Below the pieces are notes generated by a model. It saw nothing but the letters and a program-made list of their open reading frames with translations. It made no database searches and was not told the origin of the DNA. The position numbers and the translations under genes are program-made. 64,000 nt of DNA from JAUNBN01 sp036645935 (lineage in GTDB: Bacteria > Bacillota > Clostridia > Oscillospirales > Ruminococcaceae): assembly GCA_036645935.1 (NCBI GenBank), contig JAVXNE010000001.1, forward strand, positions 310,001 to 374,000. Direction: 5' to 3'. Positions 33,199 to 41,662 of the stretch are shown one piece after another (the stretch's first letter is position 1; every line of letters starts with the position of its first letter).

Positions 33199-33917
33199 TA
33201 AAAATTGTCTATGTTTACGGCGCACTGCTCTCACAGTATGGCGAATACGCCGCGCTGAAATACCTCGAAGCTCGGCTTTCAGACTCGGGCGAGAGCGTCG
33301 AGATTGCGAGAATGACGCCGTCCGACAATCTCGAGCTGTCAGGCTGCGATCTTCTGTATATTCCTCCGGGAACCGAGCGCTCTCTGCTCGAGGCGGCGGA
33401 GCGTCTTGCAAAGGACAAGTCCGAGATAACCTCATATTGTGAAAACGGCGGGCTCGCGTTGCTCACAGGAAACGCAAGTGCTCTGTTCGCGCGTTCAATC
33501 TCGCATTTTTCGGGAGACACAACAGACGGGCTCGGGATTTTCGACATGGATGCCAGCGTGATCGACGCTCGCCGTTACAGCGAATTCATCATGACAAGCG
33601 ATCGTCTGCCGGGAGAGACAATCGGTGCGATAAACACCTCGATCGAGTTTGAAAGCGCCGAGATGCCTCTCTTTGACGTGCGCTTTGACGCGGCAAACAT
33701 CCTCCACATTCCGTTTGAGGGCGCGGTGCGCGGCAATGTCTTCGCAACTCAGCTCATCGGCCCGCTGCTCGTGCGCAATCCTGCGCTGCTCGATTATTTT
33801 TGTGCGGAGATGTGCGGCCACGAGCTTCCCGCTTGCTCGGAGGATTGGCATCGCTACGCGCTTGCTGGTTATTCGAGCGCCCTCGCCACGCTCAAAAAAG
33901 AGAGCGGGGCCGTATAA
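33195..33917 (+). CDS. gatD: GatD-like glutamine amidotransferase subunit, catalytic residues lost
   Basis: 240 residues, homologous along its length to GatD: VYVYGALLSQYGEYAAL, DLLYIPPGTERSLLE and the tail QLIGPLLVRNPALLDYF. In active GatD the nucleophile elbow reads CGGxQxLG and the tail HGPLL. Here the elbow reads LTGNASALF with Thr at position 91, and the tail reads IGPLL with Ile at 188. Both catalytic residues (Cys and His) are therefore missing, although the reading frame is intact and the gene is coupled to murT. It may serve as a structural partner of MurT, with free ammonia or another amidotransferase supplying nitrogen, or the pair may do something else. Confidence 0.82.
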   Translation: MIKIVYVYGALLSQYGEYAALKYLEARLSDSGESVEIARMTPSDNLELSGCDLLYIPPGTERSLLEAAERLAKDKSEITSYCENGGLALLTGNASALFARSISHFSGDTTDGLGIFDMDASVIDARRYSEFIMTSDRLPGETIGAINTSIEFESAEMPLFDVRFDAANILHIPFEGAVRGNVFATQLIGPLLVRNPALLDYFCAEMCGHELPACSEDWHRYALAGYSSALATLKKESGAV

Positions 33918-33920
33918 ATA

Positions 33921-34691
33921 ATGACAAAACCCAGCGTGAGCGCCTGTATCGTGACATACCGCTGTTACGACAAATGCCGCATTGCAATACGCAGTCTGCT
34001 CGACAACACTCTACGTGTGAATCTCACTGTTTACATCGTCGACAACAATTCGGGCGACGGGGCTCTCGACAAGTTAAAAGCCGAGTTTCCCGAAATAATA
34101 TGCATTCAAAACAGTGACAACAAAGGCTTCGGCCACGGACACAATACCGTTCTGCCACTGCTTAAGAGCGACTTTCACTCCATTGTGAATCCCGACATCA
34201 CGCTCGATTCCGACACTGTTTCCGATCTCGTTGAATATCTGCTCTCCCATCCCGACGTCGGCCAGGTCACTCCAAAAATATTGTTTCCTGACGGCCGAGA
34301 CCAGCAGCTCGGCAAGCGCAATCCCAGCTTTCTCGCGCTCGTCGGACGGCACATCTTCAAAAAGCGGCTCGCCCCAATTGTGGAGCACTATCAGATGCTT
34401 GACGAGGATTTGACGAAGCCTGTCGATATCGAATTCGCAACAGGATGCTTCTCGGTCGTGCGCACCGAACTGTTCAAACAGCTCGGTGGTTTTGACGAAC
34501 GCTGGTTCATGTATTTTGAGGATATGGATCTCACACGCCGAGTGCGCGGGAGTGCGCGAGCGGTCTATCTTCCCGATTTCTGCGTCTACCACGCCTGGGA
34601 GCGCTCAAGCTCCCACCACCTCAAGTTTTTCATAATTTTGGTAACCGGAATGTTCAAGTATTTCGGAAAATGGGGTTTTCAGCTTCGATAA
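33921..34691 (+). CDS. Family 2 glycosyltransferase, rhamnosyltransferase-like
   Basis: 256 residues of GT-A fold. SVSACIVTYRCYDKC binds the nucleotide; YIVDNNSGD and IVNPDITLD supply the metal and sugar-nucleotide acids; GFDERWFMYFEDMDLTRRVR is the acceptor-side ED motif, seen in WbbL-like rhamnosyltransferases. It starts 3 nt after gatD and stands before rmlA-rmlD-rmlB, so dTDP-rhamnose is the likely donor and a cell-wall polymer or linkage unit the likely acceptor. No membrane span is evident beyond a hydrophobic C-terminal stretch. Confidence 0.85.
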   Translation: MTKPSVSACIVTYRCYDKCRIAIRSLLDNTLRVNLTVYIVDNNSGDGALDKLKAEFPEIICIQNSDNKGFGHGHNTVLPLLKSDFHSIVNPDITLDSDTVSDLVEYLLSHPDVGQVTPKILFPDGRDQQLGKRNPSFLALVGRHIFKKRLAPIVEHYQMLDEDLTKPVDIEFATGCFSVVRTELFKQLGGFDERWFMYFEDMDLTRRVRGSARAVYLPDFCVYHAWERSSSHHLKFFIILVTGMFKYFGKWGFQLR

Positions 34692-34718
34692 GACAGACAC
34701 TCCGCCACAGATGTTTCC

Positions 34719-34741
34719 AAAACGGATTTAGCCGTTTTATT
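34719..34741 (+). terminator. Possible weak terminator before rmlA
   Basis: AAAACGG (34719-34725), loop ATTTAG, CCGTTTT (34732-34738), then ATTG. The T-run is part of the stem. It may lower but not stop transcription into rmlA. Confidence 0.4.
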
Positions 34742-34772
34742 GTATAAATATCAACTGAAACGAGGGTGCGAT

Positions 34773-35666
34773 ATGAAAGGAATTATTCTCGCGGGGGGCG
34801 CGGGAACGCGACTTTACCCGTCGACGATCGCCGTCTCCAAGCAGCTTCTAACCGTTTGTGACAAACCGATGATTTACTACCCGATGAGCACTCTGATGCT
34901 AGCCGGGATCCGCGAGATATTGATCATCTCGACCCCGCACGATATCGGGGGATTTCAAAAGCTGTTCGGTGACGGATCGCAGCTGGGGCTGTCCATCAAA
35001 TATGCGGTACAGGAGACTCCGCGCGGACTTGCGGACGCTTTCATTGTCGGTGAGGATTTTATCGGAGACGACAGGGTCTGTCTCGTGCTCGGCGACAATA
35101 TTTTTTATGGATACAGCTTTTCCGAGCGGCTGCGCAAGGCTGCGTCCCGTGAAAAGGGCGCGACGATTTTTGGATACCATGTCTCGAACCCGAGCGATTT
35201 CGGAGTCGTTGAGTTTGACGAGAACGGCAAGGTGCTGTCAATTGAGGAAAAGCCCAAAGAACCAAAATCCTGCTATGCGGTTCCGGGTCTTTATTTCTAT
35301 GACAACGACGTCGTCAACATCGCAAAAAATGTCAAACCGAGCGGGCGCGGAGAAATCGAGATAACCTCCGTCAACAACGCGTATCTCTCTCGCGGAGAGC
35401 TGAACGTCGAACTTTTCGGGCGCGGAATGGCGTGGCTCGATACCGGGAACCATCGCGCAATGCTCGATGCCGCCAACTTTGTTGATGCTGTTCAGCAGCG
35501 TCAAGGACTGTATATAGCCTGCCTTGAAGAGATAGCATACCGCAATGGATATATCGATGAGGCTCGGCTGCTGCGACACGCCGACGCGCTCTCCAAGACC
35601 GAATACGGCCAGTATCTCTACACCGTCGCACGCACTGTTAAACCGAAAGCGGGGCCATTCAATTGA
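34773..35666 (+). CDS. rmlA: Glucose-1-phosphate thymidylyltransferase
   Basis: A 297-residue RmlA. MKGIILAGGAGTRLYPST is the nucleotide-binding start, followed by SKQLLTVCDKPMIYYP and GDNIFYG; the catalytic-site segment EEKPKEPKS and the terminal AWLDTGNH are typical. It makes dTDP-glucose from dTTP and glucose-1-phosphate. ATG 34773 is preferred to an upstream in-frame start because RmlA proteins begin MKGIILAGG. Its stop overlaps the TTG start of rmlD. Confidence 0.96.
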   Translation: MKGIILAGGAGTRLYPSTIAVSKQLLTVCDKPMIYYPMSTLMLAGIREILIISTPHDIGGFQKLFGDGSQLGLSIKYAVQETPRGLADAFIVGEDFIGDDRVCLVLGDNIFYGYSFSERLRKAASREKGATIFGYHVSNPSDFGVVEFDENGKVLSIEEKPKEPKSCYAVPGLYFYDNDVVNIAKNVKPSGRGEIEITSVNNAYLSRGELNVELFGRGMAWLDTGNHRAMLDAANFVDAVQQRQGLYIACLEEIAYRNGYIDEARLLRHADALSKTEYGQYLYTVARTVKPKAGPFN

Positions 35667-36544
35667 GAATTCTTATCACCGGCTGCCGGGGGCAGTTAGG
35701 CAGCGAGTTGCAAAAGCAACTTGCGGCGGGACATTCCGAAATAGGAGAACTTCCCAATTGCTATGAATCCGCCGACGTCACGGCTGTCGATATCGACAGC
35801 TTTGATCTCAGCGACAAGGACGCCGTCACCCGCTGTCTCAGCGAGGGCAGCTTCGACATCGCAATAAACTGCGCGGCTTACACCAACGTCAACGGCTGCG
35901 AGAGCCACGCCGATGCTGCATTCGCCGCTAACGCACTCGCCGTTCGCAATCTCGCGGAGGCGTGCGAAAAAACAGACACTAAGCTCGCGCACGTTTCAAC
36001 CGACTATGTCTTTCCGGGCGATGCGAGCGAGCCATACCGCGAATACGATCTTCCTTCTCCAGTAACCGTATACGGAAAGACCAAACTCGCCGGAGAACGC
36101 TCTGCCTCCGAGCGCTGCCGCCGCCACTTCATCATCCGCACCGCATGGCTGTACGGCTACTGCGGCAACAATTTTGTCAGAACCATTATCAAAAACGCAA
36201 GAGAAAAAGGCGAACTGAAAGTGGTAAACGACCAGCTCGGAAACCCGACGAGTGCCGCAGATCTTGCGCATCACATCCTCAAAATTGCATCGGGCAACAT
36301 CTACGGCACATACCATTGCACAAACAACGGAATCTGCTCATGGTACGATTTTGCAAGCGAGATTGTTCGTCTTGCAAAAATCGACTGTGCGGTTCTCCCC
36401 TGCACCACAGCGGAATACCCCACCCCCGCGCACAGACCCGCATTCTCTGCGCTCGACAACATGATGCTCAGGCTCACAGTTGGAGATGAAATGCGCGAAT
36501 GGCAGACAGCGCTCGCAGAGTTCATCTCAAATATTGATGGCTGA
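35663..36544 (+). CDS. rmlD: dTDP-4-dehydrorhamnose reductase
   Basis: A 293-residue short-chain-dehydrogenase-type enzyme. MRILITGCRGQLGSELQK is the NADPH loop; NCAAYTNVNGCES, AHVSTDYVFPGD and the YGKTKLAGE (Tyr-x3-Lys) motif identify RmlD. It carries out the last step to dTDP-L-rhamnose. The TTG start at 35663 overlaps the rmlA stop. The epimerase RmlC that must precede this step is not encoded nearby. Confidence 0.95.
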   Translation: MRILITGCRGQLGSELQKQLAAGHSEIGELPNCYESADVTAVDIDSFDLSDKDAVTRCLSEGSFDIAINCAAYTNVNGCESHADAAFAANALAVRNLAEACEKTDTKLAHVSTDYVFPGDASEPYREYDLPSPVTVYGKTKLAGERSASERCRRHFIIRTAWLYGYCGNNFVRTIIKNAREKGELKVVNDQLGNPTSAADLAHHILKIASGNIYGTYHCTNNGICSWYDFASEIVRLAKIDCAVLPCTTAEYPTPAHRPAFSALDNMMLRLTVGDEMREWQTALAEFISNIDG

Positions 36545-36604
36545 GCAAAACACACGGAGAATTTCAAATAATTTTCAAAATAACGGACAGCGAAGGGAAT
36601 TTTC

Positions 36605-37660
36605 ATGAAAAACGTAATGGTAACCGGTGGTGCCGGATTCATCGGATCAAACTTCATCATCTACATGCTCGAAAAATACGATGATATCAAAATCGTCAAC
36701 GTCGATAAGCTCACATACGCGGGAAATCTTGAAAATCTCAAATCAATTGAGAATGACCCGCGATACATATTCGTGCAAGCGGACATCTGCGATCGAGATA
36801 ATATTGAGCCGCTTTTCATAAAATACAATCTCGACACTGTCATCAACTTCGCGGCTGAGAGCCACGTGGACCGTTCGATCGCGGAGCCGGAAATATTCGT
36901 CAAAACCAATGTGCTCGGCACGACGACACTGCTCAACGCCGCAAAAAAAGCGTGGGAAAACCCCGACGGCTCGTGGCGCGACGGGGTGAAGTTCCTTCAG
37001 GTCTCAACCGACGAGGTTTACGGCAGCCTCGGAGCGACCGGATTTTTCGAGGAGACGACCCCTCTCGATCCCCACAGTCCATACTCCGCTTCAAAGGCGT
37101 CGGCGGATCTGCTCGTCAAAGCATATCATGACACCTTTAAAATGCCCATCAATATCACCCGCTGCTCCAACAACTACGGTCCCTACCAATTCCTCGAAAA
37201 ACTCATCCCGCTCATGATAAACAACTGCGTCAACCGCAAGCAGCTTCCTGTTTACGGTGACGGGTTGCAGATTCGGGACTGGCTCTATGTTGAGGATCAC
37301 TGCAAGGCGATCGATCTTGTGGCGCGCGGCGGAGTACCTGGCGAAGTATACAATATCGGCGGACATAACGAACGCCCCAACGTATTCATCGTCGAGACCA
37401 TCATCGACTATGTGCACGACAACGCCGACCCGTCGGTTGACCGCACGCTTATCAAGCACGTTGAGGATCGCAAGGGACACGACCGCCGTTACGGCATCAA
37501 CCCCGAAAAAATAAAGAACGCGCTCGGATGGGAACCGGAGACTGCGTTTGAAAATGGCATCATACGCACGATAGACTGGTATCTTGCCAACAGTGATTGG
37601 GTGGAAAAGGTCGCGTCGGGCGATTACCAGAAATACTATTATGAGCGCTACGAAAAGTAG
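36605..37660 (+). CDS. rmlB: dTDP-glucose 4,6-dehydratase
   Basis: 351 residues. VMVTGGAGFIGSNFIIYML is the NAD loop; NFAAESHVDRSI, VSTDEVYGSLG and PYSASKASADLL (Tyr-x3-Lys) mark the extended SDR dehydratase. It turns dTDP-glucose into the 4-keto-6-deoxy intermediate. GAAGGGAA precedes ATG 36605, 60 nt after rmlD. Ends the rightward rml cluster. Confidence 0.96.
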   Translation: MKNVMVTGGAGFIGSNFIIYMLEKYDDIKIVNVDKLTYAGNLENLKSIENDPRYIFVQADICDRDNIEPLFIKYNLDTVINFAAESHVDRSIAEPEIFVKTNVLGTTTLLNAAKKAWENPDGSWRDGVKFLQVSTDEVYGSLGATGFFEETTPLDPHSPYSASKASADLLVKAYHDTFKMPINITRCSNNYGPYQFLEKLIPLMINNCVNRKQLPVYGDGLQIRDWLYVEDHCKAIDLVARGGVPGEVYNIGGHNERPNVFIVETIIDYVHDNADPSVDRTLIKHVEDRKGHDRRYGINPEKIKNALGWEPETAFENGIIRTIDWYLANSDWVEKVASGDYQKYYYERYEK

Positions 37661-37705
37661 TTTCCGCTTCTGTTCCGATTCAAATTTTCGAGAACTGCTA
37701 TCGGG

Positions 37706-37751
37706 ACGCTGTGTTTTGCCGATTGCGGCAAGGAACGATTTAACACAGCGT
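37706..37751. repeat. Nested inverted repeat after rmlB
   Basis: ACGCTGTGTT (37706-37715) pairs with AACACAGCGT (37742-37751); inside, TTGCCG (37716-37721) pairs with CGGCAA (37726-37731). The segment TTTAACACAGC (37739-37749) recurs in the ackA terminator loop at 42951-42961. Confidence 0.65.
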
Positions 37752-38015
37752 TCAGCGGCGTGCACTTGTCCTCACACAAATTTCCCTGCATTTTGACCAC
37801 AGCCCTGAGTACACTGTAATTTCTCCCGAAAATATCGATTAGTCGCCATTTTGCCGTTCGATTTTCCACAATAACGGCAACACCTGCAAAAAACGCCGGT
37901 TTTGGGGCTTTACTGACTCGACACAAGGCTGCTGAAATTCAGACTTTTCTTTTCTTTTCGCGAGGAAATCGCTTTTTGGGGACATCTCTTCGCACAGACA
38001 AAAACCGCACAATTT

Positions 38016-38065
38016 AAAATCTGCCCCGAAATGGATTTCAAAGTCCATTGGGAGCAGATTTTTTT
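38016..38065 (+). terminator. Isolated strong plus-strand terminator
   Basis: AAAATCTGC (38016-38024) pairs with GCAGATTTT (38054-38062) and the stem continues inwards with a mismatch and ATGGA/TCCAT; seven T end it. It lies 355 nt beyond rmlB with no gene in between, so it either ends a long rmlB 3' untranslated region or an independent small RNA. Confidence 0.8.
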
Positions 38066-38389
38066 ATAGAGCTTTTTTAAGGTGCCCTTGCGCCATCGAC
38101 GCGATTGGTTCCATGGTTCGGATGAAATTCAAAACTGTGTTTTTGGCGCCGCAGCACGCGCTTTTCATGCATCAGAATCACGGTTTCAATCTCGCGAATA
38201 TCCCTGACAAAACCATGGGCTTTGCCATGCTCAACGTCGCGCACTTTTCGCCCTGTGAGCAAACTTCAAGCTCTGCAATTCGCGGTGAGCCTTGCCGCAT
38301 GCATGCGATCCGATCTGCTCTCTCACGCCATCGTGTTTTGCACATATTTGCAATTGGCAAGCCCGGAGAAATAAATTGCAACTCTGCGC

Positions 38390-38443
38390 AAAAATTTAGC
38401 CTGCTGTCCTTAACTTCTGATGTGGCATCGCTCCGCCGCAGGC
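38390..38443 (-). terminator. Probable terminator of the tmcAL-tsaEB-rpiB unit
   Basis: Minus strand: GCCTGC, a 33-nt loop with a smaller hairpin, GCAGGC, then TAAATTTTTG. It starts 3 nt after the stop of the small membrane protein gene. Confidence 0.4.
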
Positions 38444-38445
38444 AG

Positions 38446-38745
38446 CTATTCCGACTGTTCGCTGTCCTTGGATTCATCCCTTCCGCTGTCAGTGAGAGAT
38501 TGTATGTATGTGCGTAGCAACAAAACAGACGCGGCGATTCCCACCACGCACAGCACTTGAATAAGCAGCCGCAACGTCGTCGTCAAAAAGTCGTTGCCAC
38601 TCATATTGTAGATGAGATATCCGCAAATCGCCGTCACTGCAACGGCGAGAACCAGCGCGATGAATATTTTAACCACACGTCCGAACAGTCCCGCTCGCAC
38701 ATGGGTTCGATTTGTTTCTTTTCTTTTTTTGCCTTTCTGTCCCAT
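38446..38745 (-). CDS. Small two-helix membrane protein
   Basis: 99 residues: basic N-terminus (MGQKGKKRKETNRTHVR), two hydrophobic helices (about 25-47 and 54-79) and an acidic C-terminus (GRDESKDSEQSE), so both ends should face the cytoplasm. It follows rpiB by 3 nt, which supports it as a real last gene of the operon. No family recognised. Confidence 0.6.
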   Translation of the reverse strand: MGQKGKKRKETNRTHVRAGLFGRVVKIFIALVLAVAVTAICGYLIYNMSGNDFLTTTLRLLIQVLCVVGIAASVLLLRTYIQSLTDSGRDESKDSEQSE

Positions 38746-38748
38746 ATA

Positions 38749-39192
38749 TCAAAAACTGCCGTTTTCAATTTCAGTGAGCTTTGCCAACCTGCGTGCGTGT
38801 CGCCCGCCTTCAAAATCGGTATTCAAAAACAGCTCCACTATCTCGAGCGCCAGTCCCTCACCCGTCACCCTCTCGCCGAGGCAAAGAATGTTGGCGTCGT
38901 TGTGCATTCGCGTGTATTTCGCGGAAAAACAATCCCCGCACACCGCCGCACGAATGCCCTTGAATTTGTTTGCCGCAAGCGACATTCCAATGCCTGTTCC
39001 GCAAACCAATATGCCTTTTTCGCTCTCTTCCCCTATAACTGAGCGGCAAACCTTTGCGGCATAATCGGGATAGTCGCACGATTCTTCCGTATATGTTCCG
39101 AGATCACTGTATTCAATGTTCTTTGTCTTGAGGTATTGCATAATTGCCTTTTTCAAACTCAAGCCGCCATGATCGCTCGCTATTGCTATCAT
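38749..39192 (-). CDS. rpiB: Ribose-5-phosphate isomerase B
   Basis: A 147-residue RpiB/LacAB-type isomerase. MIAIASDHGGLSLK is the phosphate-side start, GILVCGTGIGMSLAANK holds the catalytic Cys, and MHNDANILCLGERV is the typical C-terminal block. It interconverts ribose-5-phosphate and ribulose-5-phosphate. The ATG overlaps the tsaB stop. Confidence 0.94.
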   Translation of the reverse strand: MIAIASDHGGLSLKKAIMQYLKTKNIEYSDLGTYTEESCDYPDYAAKVCRSVIGEESEKGILVCGTGIGMSLAANKFKGIRAAVCGDCFSAKYTRMHNDANILCLGERVTGEGLALEIVELFLNTDFEGGRHARRLAKLTEIENGSF

Positions 39193-39875
39193 TGTTTTCT
39201 CTCCTTTAATACCCGCTCAGCCTGCGGAATTTGAATGTAACTCAATGCAAGCTCGGCCGCCGAGCACACAAGCCCCCGCTCAATCCTCTCCGCCGCCGCC
39301 GCTGCTGCAAAAGAGGCTCTGGGCAGTGAGCGTGTCTGCGGGGCAAACTCGCAATCCAGTTTCAAGCACAGTTCATTATAACATATTTCAGCCGCATCTC
39401 CGATAAAAAGCACCCGCTTGCCTTCAAGCGAAACGCCAAGCTCGGAATAGGTGAGCACACTGTCCTGTGTGCGCCGAATTGTCTTCGTGCCTGCATCGAA
39501 CTGGGCGCAGTAAACCCTGCCGCGGCGAGCGTCGAGTACCGGTGCCACAATTCTCTCACACGGGACTGTCGCAAACGCGAGAGCCTCCAGTGTCGGCACC
39601 GCAATGCACGGCTTGCCCACCGCAAAGGCCATTCCCTTAACCGTTCCTAGCCCGATTCGCAGCCCTGTAAACGACCCCGGTCCGCATGTCGCCGCAAAAT
39701 AATCGATATCTTTCGGTGTGAGCGAAGAGCGCCGAAAAACCTCATCACACAGTTCCATCAGCGTCTGAGAATGCGTGAGTCCGATGTCGGCAAAGTTTTC
39801 GCTCAAAATCCGTCCGTCGGAATAAATCGCGGCGCTCGCGCCGCGCGTTGCCGAATCAATTGCAAATATATTCAA
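39189..39875 (-). CDS. tsaB: TsaB, t6A37 tRNA modification subunit
   Basis: A 228-residue ASKHA-fold protein: MNIFAIDSATRGASAAIY, then THSQTLMELCDEVF and CGPGSFTGLRIGLGTVKG. TsaB bridges TsaD and TsaE in making threonylcarbamoyl-A37 of ANN-decoding tRNAs and is not itself catalytic. ATGA overlap with tsaE upstream and rpiB downstream. Confidence 0.95.
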   Translation of the reverse strand: MNIFAIDSATRGASAAIYSDGRILSENFADIGLTHSQTLMELCDEVFRRSSLTPKDIDYFAATCGPGSFTGLRIGLGTVKGMAFAVGKPCIAVPTLEALAFATVPCERIVAPVLDARRGRVYCAQFDAGTKTIRRTQDSVLTYSELGVSLEGKRVLFIGDAAEICYNELCLKLDCEFAPQTRSLPRASFAAAAAAERIERGLVCSAAELALSYIQIPQAERVLKERKQ

Positions 39876-40300
39876 AGTAAGTCTGCCCCCTCAATTTCAA
39901 TCTCGCGCGCACCGTCCCCGAAGCCGCTTATCCCAACCGTTATCTCGGAGCCGTCAAATATAAACGGAACATTTTCGCTCCACTCGATAAACAGTATTCT
40001 TTTTCCGTCGAGATAATCGTAAAAACCGGTCGATTCAAGCTCTCGCTCTCCCGAAATTCGGTACATGTCAAAGTGAGCGCACGGTGTCTTTCCGTCATAT
40101 TCGCGCACGATTGCAAAGGTCGGGCTTGTGTACGGGCCCTCACAGCCCAGCGCACGCAGCGCTCCGCGCACGAGCGCCGTCTTGCCAGCGCCCAGCCCCC
40201 CTGTGAGTGCGACAATGTCACCGTTCGTGAGTGTTCGTGCGAGACGCGCACCGATTTCCTCGGTCTCTGCCGCGCTGTTTGTGACGATTGTCCGCTTCAT
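39872..40300 (-). CDS. tsaE: TsaE, ATPase of the t6A37 complex
   Basis: A 142-residue P-loop protein: GDIVALTGGLGAGKTALVRG is Walker A, SPTFAIVREY the switch-like block and HFDMYRISGERELESTGFYDYL the conserved core. It energises the TsaBDE cycle. The start is ATG 40300 (MKRTIVTNSAAETEEIG); the frame is open upstream into the tmcAL-tsaE spacer. tsaD is not in the window. Confidence 0.94.
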   Translation of the reverse strand: MKRTIVTNSAAETEEIGARLARTLTNGDIVALTGGLGAGKTALVRGALRALGCEGPYTSPTFAIVREYDGKTPCAHFDMYRISGERELESTGFYDYLDGKRILFIEWSENVPFIFDGSEITVGISGFGDGAREIEIEGADLL

Positions 40301-40367
40301 CTGCAACCCCTTTTGTCTTCTAACTCGCTTGCAAGTTAATAATACCATTCGTATGTTCACTTTAATA

Positions 40368-41561
40368 TTATACCATTTTGAACAATTTTTGCGTAAAATC
40401 GAGACCTTTAGCACCAATCTTGCGCTCCGTTAGTGCATAGATATCGCTCGCGTGTGCTTCAAGCTCTGCTGTGCGTTTGCAGTTTTCTCCCATCTCGCTT
40501 AGTGTTTTGAAACTGTGAGAGAGCGGCAAGCGAGCGCGCTTGCTCACGGCAGCGAGCAGCTCCTCTCCCCGCTCGCCAATCGCGAGAACGCGTGCGTAGG
40601 GCGGCGCAAAAAAATCTCTCTCGCCAACCCCAAGCAGTGCGCAGAGCGCGACTCGCCGCACCCTCGACATCGTGTATCGGCGGGTCTTAGCTGTTTCAAA
40701 AAGTTCCTCTGCGCTCGAAGCGTCTGCCGCTGCGCGGCATATCCGCTCGCCCAGCCCGCCTGCGGCATCGGGCAGCGCCGCGATATTTTGAGCGCTCATT
40801 GAGCGAAGTTTAAACAGCAGTATACGCTCGAGCGCCGCCCACCCGTCTGACAACTCTCCGCGCCGTAGCGCCTTTTGCAGCTCTTCAAATGTCGATTGCG
40901 GGACGTACTGGGCAAATTCAGCTCCCTGCCGCACCGCGTGTCTGATGAAGCTGGCGCTCGCAAATCTCGACGAAATCATCTCGGAATCGTGCGCGACGCC
41001 GCCCGCCCGCGCCACGGTGAAAGGTGCGATGTGGGAATCCACCGAGCGCAGCGCTTTTAAATATTCCACCGCCAGGATATTGTCGGAATCAGCAAGCGTG
41101 TCTCCGAACTCCTCACCCCAAATCTCCCGCACCGCGAGTTCCCGCGCCGCAGGGTAACAAATCCCATTCTCGGCAAGCCCCTTTGTCCGCGCGAGTGTCC
41201 GCGCATCTCCCGCCGCCTCGGCCGCCCCGGACAGCAATGCGATATCTCCGCAGCCCGAGCCGAACGCTATCATGTCCACGACACCGAGCGCCTCGAGCAG
41301 CTCCACCGCTCCACTCGCAAACCGCTCGCCCGACGCACAGGCGAACTGCACGGGCAACTCGATCACAACATCCACCCCGGCGAGTGCAGCCGTTCTCGCG
41401 CGCAAAAACTTGTCTGCAAGCGCAGGCTCTGCGCGTTGCACAAAACAGCCCGACATCACCGCGACGATGTGGCTTGCGCCGTTTGTCCTCGCGGCGTCGA
41501 GCAAGTAGAGATGTCCGTTATGAAAGGGATTATATTCTGCAACAATGCCGCACACTGTCAT
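40368..41561 (-). CDS. tmcAL: tRNA(Met) cytidine acetate ligase-like nucleotidyltransferase
   Basis: A 397-residue HIGH-type nucleotidyltransferase: MTVCGIVAEYNPFHNGHLYL with the HNGH motif, VMSGCFVQRAEPAL, and a helical C-terminal half. TmcAL activates acetate with ATP and makes ac4C34 of elongator tRNA-Met. ATG 41561 follows AGAGGTG; the frame is open upstream across the ackA promoter. It is the first gene of a leftward unit with tsaE, tsaB and rpiB, all but the last in tRNA modification. Confidence 0.9.
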   Translation of the reverse strand: MTVCGIVAEYNPFHNGHLYLLDAARTNGASHIVAVMSGCFVQRAEPALADKFLRARTAALAGVDVVIELPVQFACASGERFASGAVELLEALGVVDMIAFGSGCGDIALLSGAAEAAGDARTLARTKGLAENGICYPAARELAVREIWGEEFGDTLADSDNILAVEYLKALRSVDSHIAPFTVARAGGVAHDSEMISSRFASASFIRHAVRQGAEFAQYVPQSTFEELQKALRRGELSDGWAALERILLFKLRSMSAQNIAALPDAAGGLGERICRAAADASSAEELFETAKTRRYTMSRVRRVALCALLGVGERDFFAPPYARVLAIGERGEELLAAVSKRARLPLSHSFKTLSEMGENCKRTAELEAHASDIYALTERKIGAKGLDFTQKLFKMV

Positions 41562-41582
41562 TCGCGCACCTCTTATCCGGCC

Positions 41583-41611
41583 TTGAACGAGTGTGCCGGT
41601 ACTGTTATAAT
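41583..41611 (+). promoter_or_regulatory. Sigma-A-type promoter of ackA
   Basis: TTGAAC (41583-41588), 17-nt spacer, TATAAT (41606-41611), 52 nt before ATG 41663. Confidence 0.75.
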
Positions 41612-41662
41612 AATAACGGCACATGAAGTATATGTAAACACAGAAATGAGAGGAACGCGGAA

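Larger units (their letters stand above)
37661..38445. other. Long intergenic region with inverted repeats
   Basis: 785 nt without a convincing gene. It contains a nested inverted repeat (37706-37751), an isolated plus-strand terminator (38016-38065) and a minus-strand terminator-like hairpin at the right end. Short frames on both strands show neither a ribosome binding site nor family resemblance. Confidence 0.6.

Noticed and set aside
38113..38517. Plus-strand frame of 134 codons in the gap after rmlB
   Set aside because: No ribosome binding site, no family, and it overlaps the end of the small membrane protein gene on the other strand.
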